Assembly (NCBI GenBank): GCA_030744095.1
Contig: JASLRF010000079.1
Location: forward strand, 1 to 5,682
Length of the DNA: 5,682 nt
Reading direction: 5' to 3'
Source: Pirellulaceae bacterium
Lineage (GTDB): Bacteria > Planctomycetota > Planctomycetia > Pirellulales > Pirellulaceae
Shown here in pieces: positions 1 through 5,682 of this stretch. Position 1 is the first letter of the stretch, and each line of letters opens with the position of its first letter. The notes under the pieces were generated by a model, which made no database searches, was not told the DNA's origin, and saw only the letters and a list, made by a program, of their open reading frames with translations. A program made the position numbers and the translations under genes.

Positions 1-787
1 TTGCGCCGACGCGAAGAGGATCCGAATGCAGCGATGTGTGTTGTAGTTCCACCCCTTTGGATGGAACGTGACGCGAGGCTGGGCCGAACCTCCCTTCGAT
101 CAGTTCCCATTCAGCTTGGTTGACCCATGAATGCTGACGAGGGAGTGTGCGAAACCAGGCGTAAAACACCACCGCCCAGACGACACCGACCAAGGAAAAG
201 ATCCGAAACACCCAACGCCAGTGAAAATAGTCCAATAACTCGCCAGTCATCTTCATTGTCATGACAGCGCCAACCGACATCGAAACTGTAAGGATCGAGC
301 TGACAAATCCACGGCGACCGATCGGGAACCAATCCTTTACGACTTGAGCCGCATTCGGAACCAAACCGGCTTGGGCTAGCCCAAATGAAAATCTCGAGGC
401 AATCATCTGAAAGAGTGACGACACGGCGGCAGTCCAGACGGAGAAGACCGACCACAGTATGCTCAGGATCGGCAGCGACGCGCGCGTACCCAGGCGATTC
501 CCCAGCCATCCACCCGGGATCTGGCAAAGCAGATAGCCGAGTGAAAACGCGCCCAAAACCAACCCCATCTGCGCGTCATCGAAATCCAGGTCTTCTTGAA
601 TCGTCGTATTGGCCACCGCGATACAGTGACGTGTCAGGTAGGCGCTACCGGCAGCAATCCCCAGAAGCACCAATACACCGAAACGCACCGACGTTGGCCG
701 TTGCCGCGGCGTCAAGGGGGTTTCTGCCGTATTGGGACTGTAAGTCGGATCCAAGATAATGCTTCCCAGTCTCTTCCGCTCCCGCAT
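1..787 (-). CDS. MFS transporter, ACS-like family, N-terminal half (3' end beyond window)
   Basis: Translating the minus strand gives an uninterrupted frame of about 262 residues that runs off the left edge. It encodes the first half of a major facilitator superfamily permease of the inner membrane. Hydrophobic segments lie at about residues 36-58, 74-95, 103-125, 126-149, 160-182 and 190-212, the expected six-helix N-terminal bundle. The loop after helix 2 carries the MFS motif A form GWLGNRLGTR (93-102). A stretch around 132-160 (RFSFGLAQAGLVPNAAQ, then a DWFP..RRG pattern) and a later NQAEWELI segment are typical of anion:cation symporter relatives, which move organic acids or sugar acids. 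The substrate cannot be read from the sequence. The ATG at 787 is the only ATG upstream of helix 1, but no clear ribosome-binding site precedes it. A GTG at 892 and a TTG at 715 are in the same frame. The gene is divergent from the TPR gene. Confident as an MFS permease, less so for the start. Confidence 0.9.
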   Translation of the reverse strand, partial: MRERKRLGSIILDPTYSPNTAETPLTPRQRPTSVRFGVLVLLGIAAGSAYLTRHCIAVANTTIQEDLDFDDAQMGLVLGAFSLGYLLCQIPGGWLGNRLGTRASLPILSILWSVFSVWTAAVSSLFQMIASRFSFGLAQAGLVPNAAQVVKDWFPIGRRGFVSSILTVSMSVGAVMTMKMTGELLDYFHWRWVFRIFSLVGVVWAVVFYAWFRTLPRQHSWVNQAEWELIEGRFGPASRHVPSKGVELQHTSLHSDPLRVGA

Positions 788-1009
788 CGCCGGCGGCCGT
801 GAGATGGTCAGGCGGAACGCGTAACGAATCTCGGCTTCGTTGTCTTGAGTGTTGTCAACAATTCTGTTGTTGATCGTAATGATCTGGCGCACGAATCAGT
901 CAACCTGATCGAATAACGTTTTAACCCATCGCAATGCACACCGCGAATTGCTGCGGACTCCAAACAACTGAAATCAACCGTTCTCGCCGGTCTTGAGTCT
1001 AGCTTGGGG

Positions 1010-1038
1010 ATATGCGCGTTCGGTGCGCGTATGTTTTT
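1010..1038 (+). terminator. Terminator-like hairpin followed by five T
   Basis: Bases 1010-1017 (ATATGCGC) pair with 1025-1032 (GCGCGTAT) in an 8-bp stem with one U-G wobble and a 7-base loop. The stem is followed by G and then TTTTT at 1034-1038. This is the shape of an intrinsic terminator on the plus strand. No plus-strand gene is visible upstream to be terminated, so it may instead end a small RNA, act as an attenuator, or be part of a repeat. Confidence 0.3.
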
Positions 1039-1052
1039 CGAGCGACAGTGTA

Positions 1053-1071
1053 CCGACCGCAGGTTGGTCGG
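1053..1071. repeat. GC-rich 6-bp inverted repeat (hairpin)
   Basis: CCGACC at 1053-1058 is the exact reverse complement of GGTCGG at 1066-1071, with a 7-base spacer. It could form a hairpin in transcripts of either strand or be a dyad operator site. No function can be assigned from sequence. Confidence 0.4.
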
Positions 1072-1228
1072 GGAGCGTACCAAATTCGGGCACGTTCCCT
1101 ATTTGGCTGCGGCACTGCCTCGGTTCATTCGCAGTTGGATTCGACGCCGCCCAGCGACGCTTGATGCCAGAGCCCATTGTTGCACCAGCGGCGCCCCCTA
1201 CCCTTTTTGCGAGAATTGACGCCTGTAA

Positions 1229-1295
1229 CCATTCCAACGGTCATCTCGTGGTGATGCGATTCGTAAGACACTTCCCACAACGGCAGTTGGAATGG
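1229..1295. repeat. Perfect 10-bp inverted repeat enclosing 47 bp
   Basis: CCATTCCAAC at 1229-1238 is the exact reverse complement of GTTGGAATGG at 1286-1295, and it stops abruptly at both ends. The 47-bp interior contains only weak nested pairing (CATC 1242-1245 with GATG 1253-1256; GTGG 1248-1251 with CCAC 1275-1278). The right arm is followed by CCCTTTTGATCTTTT, giving a terminator-like flavour in the plus direction. It lies about 190 bp upstream of the TPR gene, so it could be part of that gene's leader, the ends of a very small mobile remnant, or a paired protein-binding site. Confidence 0.45.
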
Positions 1296-1481
1296 CCCTT
1301 TTGATCTTTTCTAGATAAGAACGGCTTACCACATCGCTTCACTCTGACACATACCACCCGTTGATCCAGCCATTCGACCGCTACGTGAAACAGGAAAACG
1401 TCGTCGCGGGTTGGCCCACACGAAGTATGCTTTTAACGCCACTTGTTGACACCACGAGAACAGTATCGACTGGCCACTGAA

Positions 1482-3173
1482 ATGAAGCGCAAACAGAAAA
1501 AACAGCCCAAAAACAAGAAACGGCGAGCCTCTGCGGCAAGAAAGAGACCGCAACGGCACGACAGCGCCGAAGCCTTGTCGTCGGCAGTCCAGTTGCATAA
1601 TGCTGGCCGGATATCTGAGGCGGAGAGAGCATACAGAATGGTCCTAGAAGTCTCGCCGCACGAGCCCGACGCCCTGCATTTGTTGGGCGTCCTCTCACAT
1701 CAATCGGGCAAAAGAGAAGTTGCCGTCGAACTGATCCGTAAAGCGATTTCCGTCAAACCCGAATTTGTTGACGCGCACAACAATCTCGGTAGCGTACTCA
1801 AGGACCAGGGACAGTTGAACGAGGCGGAGGAGGCCTACCGGCAGGCGGTTTCCTTGAAGCCGGATTGGGCGGATGCGCACAACAATCTGGGCGCCGTGCT
1901 GAAGGACCAGGGGAAGTTCGACGAAGCCGTGGAAGTCTACCGCCAGGCGATTGCCTTGAAACGGAATTTTGCCGACGCGCACAACAACCTCGGTGCCGTG
2001 TTCAAAGCCCAGGGACATCTTACACAAGCCGTCGAGAGTTACCGCCAAGCCATCTCGCTGAACCCACGACACTGCATCGCATATTACAACCTCGGCATCG
2101 TCTTGAAGGAACAGGGAAAGCTCGACGAAGCCGTTAACGCCTACAGCAAGGCCACCACGCTTCAACCAGGTCTGGCCACCGCGCACAACAACCTCGGTTG
2201 CGTGTTAAAGCAACAGGGAAAGCTGGCCGAGGCTGTTGGCGCCTTCCGCAAGGCCATCTCTCTGAAATCAGACCATGCGGACGCGCACTGCAATCTGGGC
2301 GTCGTGTTGATGGACCAAGGCAATCTGGCCGAAGCCGTTGTGGCCTGCCGCATGGCGATCACCATCAGACCTGACCATGCTGATGCCCACGAACGCCTCG
2401 GAAGGCTGTTGTCCCTGATGGGACAAACGGATCAGGCGATGGACGTTTATCGAAACTGGCTTAGCTATGATGAAAGCAATCCCGTCGCCCTGCACATGCT
2501 AGCCGCCTGCAAAGGACGGGACGCACCGGAACGAGCATCAGACGGGTACCTGCAGTTGGTGTTTGACGGGCTGGCGAATAGCTTCGAGCAAAACCTGAAA
2601 TCTCTGGATTATTGCGCACCCGAATTACTGGCGGCAGCCATCTCGAAGGAAGTTACCGTAGCCGAAGAGCAATGTGACATCCTCGATGCTGGATGTGGAA
2701 CGGGTCTCTGCGGGCCGTACCTGCGGCCCTACGCACGACACCTGGTGGGCGTCGATCTGTCGACGGGCATGCTGCGTAAGGCGACAGAGCGTGGTATTTA
2801 TGACGACCTTGTCACTTCCGAACTCACCGAATATCTGAGCGGCTGCTTCGATGCCTACGACATCATCGTCGCCGCCGACACGCTCGTCTATTTCGGTGAT
2901 CTGAAACCGCTGCTCGCGGGCGCTGCCAACGCACTCCGACCGAATGGTCTACTCGTGGTCAGTGCGGAAAGTCGTCACGACGATGAGGTGGCGCGTGGCT
3001 TCCTGTTACAACAACATGGCCGCTACTGCCATACGGCAGAGTATCTCAAGCAAACTCTGACTGACGCCGGACTAACCGTCCGTTCCGTTGCTCTCGCGAC
3101 CTTGCGGATGGAATGCGGCCGTCCTGTATGTGGCATAATTGCACTGGCACGTAACCTGTTGAAGAACGCATGA
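1482..3173 (+). CDS. TPR-repeat protein fused to a class I SAM-dependent methyltransferase (COG4976-like)
   Basis: A 563-residue, probably cytoplasmic protein. Residues 1-25 are strongly basic (Lys/Arg-rich). Nine 34-residue TPRs follow at 29-334, many with the DAHNNLG...LKDQGKLDEAVEAYRQAI type of consensus. A linker (about 335-395) contains VFDGLANSFEQNL, typical of the segment before COG4976 methyltransferase domains. The Rossmann domain shows motif I DILDAGCGTG (399-408, SAM-binding), the acidic end of strand 2 in GVDLSTG (D425), DIIVAADTLVYF (460-471) and ALRPNGLLVVSAE (484-496). The family is predicted to transfer a methyl group from SAM; its acceptor is unknown, and a TPR array suggests a protein partner or substrate. 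I chose the ATG at 1482; a TTG at 1443 would add 13 residues, and neither has a clear ribosome-binding site. Its stop overlaps an alternative ATG of the ThuA frame (ATGA, 3170-3173), which suggests a shared transcript. Confident in the architecture, not in the substrate. Confidence 0.93.
   Translation: MKRKQKKQPKNKKRRASAARKRPQRHDSAEALSSAVQLHNAGRISEAERAYRMVLEVSPHEPDALHLLGVLSHQSGKREVAVELIRKAISVKPEFVDAHNNLGSVLKDQGQLNEAEEAYRQAVSLKPDWADAHNNLGAVLKDQGKFDEAVEVYRQAIALKRNFADAHNNLGAVFKAQGHLTQAVESYRQAISLNPRHCIAYYNLGIVLKEQGKLDEAVNAYSKATTLQPGLATAHNNLGCVLKQQGKLAEAVGAFRKAISLKSDHADAHCNLGVVLMDQGNLAEAVVACRMAITIRPDHADAHERLGRLLSLMGQTDQAMDVYRNWLSYDESNPVALHMLAACKGRDAPERASDGYLQLVFDGLANSFEQNLKSLDYCAPELLAAAISKEVTVAEEQCDILDAGCGTGLCGPYLRPYARHLVGVDLSTGMLRKATERGIYDDLVTSELTEYLSGCFDAYDIIVAADTLVYFGDLKPLLAGAANALRPNGLLVVSAESRHDDEVARGFLLQQHGRYCHTAEYLKQTLTDAGLTVRSVALATLRMECGRPVCGIIALARNLLKNA
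1566..2483 (+). repeat. Nine tandem 102-bp TPR-coding units
   Basis: The 34-residue TPR period appears in the DNA as a 102-bp tandem repeat. Units 3 to 8 (about 1770-2381) are most alike, and phrases such as GCGCACAACAAC recur at the same phase. Units 1, 2 and 9 are more diverged. This pattern fits internal duplication of the middle units, and such arrays can change copy number by recombination or slippage. Confidence 0.85.
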
Positions 3174-3266
3174 TGTATGATGTTCGGGTGCCACAAGCGC
3201 GTTTCGTCCCGGCACGACGATCACCACTACTTGCCGGCTTCTTGGCGTTCGATTGCCTTCTTCTTC

Positions 3267-3270
3267 GGAG
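3267..3270 (+). promoter_or_regulatory. Probable ribosome-binding site favouring the 3281 start
   Basis: GGAG lies 10 bases before the ATG at 3281. The spacing is a little long but usable. Together with the signal peptide that begins at this ATG, it supports 3281 over the upstream in-frame ATG at 3170. Confidence 0.45.
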
Positions 3271-3280
3271 AAACACTGCC

Positions 3281-4162
3281 ATGCGACAACTAACAACTGT
3301 CTTTGTCCTTTGCACCATAGTCGGCGCGGCAGCGGTCAATGCTGTCTCCGCCGTGGAAACCGAGACGCATGTGCTGATCGTCGTTGGCCCCAGTAACCAC
3401 CCGCCGGGCAGCCACGAAGTGGCTGCCGGTGGGCGATTGATCCAACACTGTTTGAACGAGGCGGAGAACGTAGCGGAGCTGAGAGCCCAGGTCGTCTACA
3501 AATGGCCAGACGACGAACGTATGCTTGATACTGCGGACACTGTGGTCTTTATCGGCGACACTTTTCCGCCAAATCGCTTTCCCAGATCCGGTACGATTCT
3601 CGACAAACTGGGATTGATGATGAATCGCGGTTGCGGCATCGTATGCGTTCACTACGCGACTGGATTGCGGGGAGGCGATGTTGCTGATGACGGTGAACAT
3701 CCGCTGCTCCATTGGATGGGAGGATATTTCGCAACGCGTTGTCCTCACCATCAGTCCATCGCGAAGATTTATCAAAATGCGACAATCACGCCGGCAGCCC
3801 CCAATCATCCAGTTTCACGTGGCTGGAAAGCGTTTACGTTGCACGACGAACCGTACATCAACAACTACTTCGGCAACGACGGCAACCAGCTTGCCTCGAA
3901 CGTCACCGCCCTGGCGACGTCGATGCTACCGCCCGAGAAACCGAAACGTGAAATTGTTTCGTGGTGCGTCGAGCGAGATGATCGTGGGCGAGGATTCGGG
4001 ATTGTCATGCCACACTTCTATCGCAGCTGGAAGATCGACGACCTGCGCATGTTCATCCTTAATGGAATCGTCTGGACGACAAGACGGCAAGTACCGCCAA
4101 CGGGTGTCCAGTCTACATTGCCAAAGCTGACATCATTTGAGCCAGCGTCGGTCGAACCATAG
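3281..4162 (+). CDS. Exported ThuA-like domain protein
   Basis: A 293-residue protein. Residues 1-24 form a signal peptide (MRQL, then a hydrophobic TVFVLCTIVGAAAV core, AVSA cleavage site), so it is probably exported to the periplasm. The rest matches the ThuA-like fold (trehalose-utilisation family, class I glutamine amidotransferase-like superfamily). Landmarks are HVLIVVGPSNHPPGSHE (30-46), TVVFIGD (87-93), GCGIVCVHYATG (117-128), HPLLHWMGGYF (140-150), HDEPYINNYF (188-197) and near the end GFGIVMPHFYRSWKIDDLR followed by LNGIVW. Planctomycetes carry many such paralogues, often near sugar or glycan catabolism genes; biochemical function is mostly unproven and no amidotransferase nucleophile motif is evident. 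I chose 3281 because the signal peptide begins there. Starting at 3170 would overlap the methyltransferase stop and add 37 residues unlike a signal sequence. It follows the TPR-methyltransferase by 107 bp on the same strand, so co-transcription is likely. Confidence 0.88.
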   Translation: MRQLTTVFVLCTIVGAAAVNAVSAVETETHVLIVVGPSNHPPGSHEVAAGGRLIQHCLNEAENVAELRAQVVYKWPDDERMLDTADTVVFIGDTFPPNRFPRSGTILDKLGLMMNRGCGIVCVHYATGLRGGDVADDGEHPLLHWMGGYFATRCPHHQSIAKIYQNATITPAAPNHPVSRGWKAFTLHDEPYINNYFGNDGNQLASNVTALATSMLPPEKPKREIVSWCVERDDRGRGFGIVMPHFYRSWKIDDLRMFILNGIVWTTRRQVPPTGVQSTLPKLTSFEPASVEP

Positions 4163-4193
4163 CCTCGACGGCGAACGGCCAGCCCACCGGCAA

Positions 4194-5273
4194 CTACAAT
4201 ACCGGCAACTGGGGGATCTTCGGACTAGCGGCATTTGCATCTGCGAGATTCTTGACCAACTGGTAGATGAGTTTGGTTAAATACGAACTCGCCGCATTGT
4301 CGTCAAAACTCGACCCCACTTTTCCGGCGTCGCCGAATTCGCGAATCTGGATGTTGATGGGAACTTCACCCAAAAAAGGCACGCCAAGTTCTTCGGCGCT
4401 GGCCCGCGCACCGCCGCTGCCAAAGATGTCGTACTTCTTGTCGCAATCGGGGCAGACAAAGCCGCTCATATTTTCGATCATGCCCAGCACGTCGATGTTC
4501 ACCTTGCGGAACATCGCAATCGCTTTGATGGCATCCAACAGTGCAACTTCCTGTGGTGTGCACACGACCACTGCACCTGTCAGTGGCAGAAGTTGCGAGA
4601 GTGTCAACGCAATATCACCGGTGCCGGGCGGCATATCGATGATCAAATAGTCCAGCTCGCCCCAATTCGTGTCCCGAAGAAACTGCGTGATGGCGCCGTG
4701 CAACATGGGACCACGCCAGACCACGGCTTCGCCCGGCGGCACCATGAACCCCATCGACATGACAGGCATCCCATCGGCATCCACTGGCTTGATCCGGTTG
4801 TCGACAACTTCTGGATGTTGGTTCACACCCAACAGATGCGGAATGCTGGGACCATACACATCAGCGTCCATCAGGCCCACACTGGCACCGGCTCGCTTCA
4901 AACCGAGCGCGATACTAGCGGCCATGGTACTCTTGCCGACGCCACCTTTCCCAGATGCGATTGCGATCACGCTTTTGGCCATCAGGTTGATCTCACCGAT
5001 CGGTTTTGGCGCGCGATCAAGCACGGTGCGATTGACCACAACTTCTGAGAGCCGGGGCAGTCTTGCCTGCAAGCATTCTTGGAGGTCGGTGACCGCATCC
5101 TGCCAGATGGGAGCTGCCCATGTCGTCAGTGCCAGCGTCAAGGAGAGATGATCGCCATCAATCTTGATGTCTTGAATCTGCTCCATATGCAGTGCATTGC
5201 GACCCGTCTCCGGATCGGCGAAATCCGCCAACGCAGCCTCCACGGCTGCTTGATCAACTTGTCCTGCGGACAT
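4194..5273 (-). CDS. mrp: Mrp/ApbC family iron-sulfur cluster carrier ATPase
   Basis: A 359-residue cytoplasmic P-loop ATPase of the Mrp/NBP35 (ApbC) group, which binds a [4Fe-4S] cluster and passes it to apoproteins. Residues about 8-85 form a MIP18/DUF59-like domain (ADFADPETGRNAL). The P-loop domain has the deviant Walker A SGKGGVGKST (107-116), the A' motif GLMDADVYGPS (133-143) and the switch II/Walker B region YLIIDMPPGTGD (209-220). VENMS-type sequence IENMSGFVCPDC carries the cluster-ligating CxxC at C274 and C277, followed by KKYDIFGSGGA. Length and order are normal for the family. One detail: the Cys-Pro often seen in the N-terminal domain is replaced by TTWAAPIW (50-57). The ATG at 5273 is preceded by a strong Shine-Dalgarno; the frame stays open upstream to 5447, but that part overlaps the neighbouring gene and looks non-coding. 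It converges with the ThuA gene, 31 bp between stops. Confidence 0.96.
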   Translation of the reverse strand: MSAGQVDQAAVEAALADFADPETGRNALHMEQIQDIKIDGDHLSLTLALTTWAAPIWQDAVTDLQECLQARLPRLSEVVVNRTVLDRAPKPIGEINLMAKSVIAIASGKGGVGKSTMAASIALGLKRAGASVGLMDADVYGPSIPHLLGVNQHPEVVDNRIKPVDADGMPVMSMGFMVPPGEAVVWRGPMLHGAITQFLRDTNWGELDYLIIDMPPGTGDIALTLSQLLPLTGAVVVCTPQEVALLDAIKAIAMFRKVNIDVLGMIENMSGFVCPDCDKKYDIFGSGGARASAEELGVPFLGEVPINIQIREFGDAGKVGSSFDDNAASSYLTKLIYQLVKNLADANAASPKIPQLPVL

Positions 5274-5279
5274 GATGTT

Positions 5280-5288
5280 TCCTTTCCT
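5280..5288 (-). promoter_or_regulatory. Strong ribosome-binding site of mrp
   Basis: Read on the minus strand this is AGGAAAGGA, ending 6 bases before the ATG at 5273. It is a purine-rich Shine-Dalgarno and fixes the mrp start at 5273 instead of the upstream in-frame ATG at 5447. Confidence 0.8.
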
Positions 5289-5307
5289 TCTGCTTATATT
5301 CAGTGAT

Positions 5308-5682
5308 TCATGTATCTCGCCAAGGCAAGCGATCCCAAATGCTCTGGCGAATTCCGACCAGCGGTCGGCATACCTGATCGAAATGGCGTTCGGCCAAACG
5401 AATGATCGTCGACATGTCGCGGGTGGAGACGGCCACGTGGACAGCACCGGCCTCGCGGACCAGCCATTGACATGACGCCAATGGGCGGTCGCACGTCACC
5501 GCAACTCGCGTCAGTGGAAACCTGCTTCGCACATCCTGTAAACGTTCGACGATTGACTCCAGATTTGATTCGTTTAATTCGAGCACGACGAAACTGGCAG
5601 GTGCTAGATCCAGATGCTGCCAACAGTCGTCCAGGCTCTGGGCAACCACAAGCTGCCGATGATTTCGCGCCAATCCCCACCG
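5308..5682 (-). CDS. Receiver-like (pseudo-response-regulator) small protein, 5' end beyond window
   Basis: An open frame of 124 residues plus stop enters from the right edge. The visible part looks like most of a CheY-like alpha/beta receiver fold: strand VVAQSLDDC, strand SFVVLELNESN, strand TRVAVTCDR, helix QWLVREAGAV, then HVAVSTRD and an amphipathic helix IIRLAERHFDQ. Canonical receivers have an acidic phospho-acceptor Asp at the end of the third strand and a Lys near the fifth; here Glu (in VVLEL) and Ser/Thr (STRD) seem to take those places, so phosphorylation is doubtful. I do not recognise a named family and the receiver assignment is inference. The real start is probably upstream of the window, although a TTG at 5673 is in frame. 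The stop is 34 bp before the mrp ATG, so the two are likely one operon. Function unknown. Confidence 0.75.
   Translation of the reverse strand, partial: RWGLARNHRQLVVAQSLDDCWQHLDLAPASFVVLELNESNLESIVERLQDVRSRFPLTRVAVTCDRPLASCQWLVREAGAVHVAVSTRDMSTIIRLAERHFDQVCRPLVGIRQSIWDRLPWRDT

Larger units (their letters stand above)
788..1481. other. Divergent intergenic region without a convincing gene, rich in inverted repeats
   Basis: About 690 bp separate the MFS and TPR start codons. Several short open frames on both strands cross it (for example 808-1083 and 974-1237 on minus, 993-1304 and 1004-1219 on plus). They overlap one another, the plus ones begin at TTG, none has a good ribosome-binding site, and none shows a domain I recognise. 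The stretch does hold several inverted repeats, listed separately. It must contain the promoters of both flanking genes, but I could not find a convincing -35/-10 pair. A TTGACA on the minus strand at 858-853 lacks a matching -10 at normal spacing. It could be a regulatory region, a remnant or copy of a dispersed repeat, or the site of an unrecognised RNA. Confidence 0.6.

Noticed and set aside
974..1304. Small overlapping genes in the divergent intergenic region (974-1237 minus; 993-1304 and 1004-1219 plus)
   Set aside because: The plus frames begin at TTG, none has a ribosome-binding site, they overlap one another, and the peptides have no recognisable domain; more likely chance or repeat-derived frames.
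1446..1451. TTGACA as a -35 box for the TPR gene
   Set aside because: No -10-like hexamer at 16-18 bp downstream, and it lies too close to the chosen start codon.
1695..2186. 163-residue minus-strand frame inside the TPR gene
   Set aside because: It is the antisense shadow of the TPR repeats, periodic for that reason only.
4147..4170. Possible terminator between the convergent ThuA and mrp genes
   Set aside because: Only short 5-bp pairings (for example GTCGA 4151-4155 with TCGAC 4165-4169) with no T-run on either strand.
4186..4210. 10-bp direct repeat ACCGGCAACT at 4186-4195 and 4201-4210 spanning the mrp stop codon
   Set aside because: Too short and isolated to call an insertion footprint or attachment site; probably a local duplication or chance.
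5274..5447. N-terminal extension of Mrp by 58 residues starting at ATG 5447
   Set aside because: It overlaps the upstream receiver-like gene in another frame, its residues do not resemble any Mrp N-terminus, and a strong ribosome-binding site sits just before the ATG at 5273.
1..5682. CRISPR array, tRNA, rRNA, transposase, phage or toxin-antitoxin genes
   Set aside because: No regular spacer-separated repeats, no cloverleaf-like sequence and no protein of these families seen on either strand.

Overview
The window looks like chromosomal DNA of a planctomycete, probably Pirellulaceae (Rhodopirellula/Blastopirellula-like). The reasons are moderate GC, a secreted ThuA-domain protein of the type common in that group, a long TPR protein fused to a COG4976-type methyltransferase, and an Mrp/ApbC ATPase preceded by a small receiver-like protein. 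The assignment rests on recognising protein families, not on a database search.

Layout: (1) Positions 1-787, minus strand: the N-terminal half of an MFS transporter resembling the anion:cation symporter (ACS) family, cut by the left window edge. (2) Positions 788-1481: about 690 bp with no convincing gene between the divergent MFS and TPR genes. It holds several inverted repeats, including a perfect 10-bp pair at 1229-1295, a hairpin followed by a T-run at 1010-1038 and a GC-rich hairpin at 1053-1071. (3) Positions 1482-3173, plus strand: a 563-residue protein with nine TPR repeats and a class I SAM-dependent methyltransferase domain. (4) Positions 3281-4162, plus strand: an exported ThuA-like protein, probably in the same transcription unit. 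(5) Positions 5273-4194, minus strand: Mrp/ApbC, an Fe-S cluster carrier ATPase, with a strong ribosome-binding site. (6) Positions 5682-5308, minus strand: the C-terminal part of a small receiver-like protein, 34 bp upstream of mrp and probably co-transcribed with it; its start lies beyond the right edge.

The two plus-strand genes converge on the mrp unit with only 31 bp between stop codons. I see no phage, transposase, CRISPR, tRNA or rRNA. The points most worth a second look are the structured intergenic region, the OGT-like Asn-rich TPR array fused to a methyltransferase, and the pseudo-receiver partner of Mrp.
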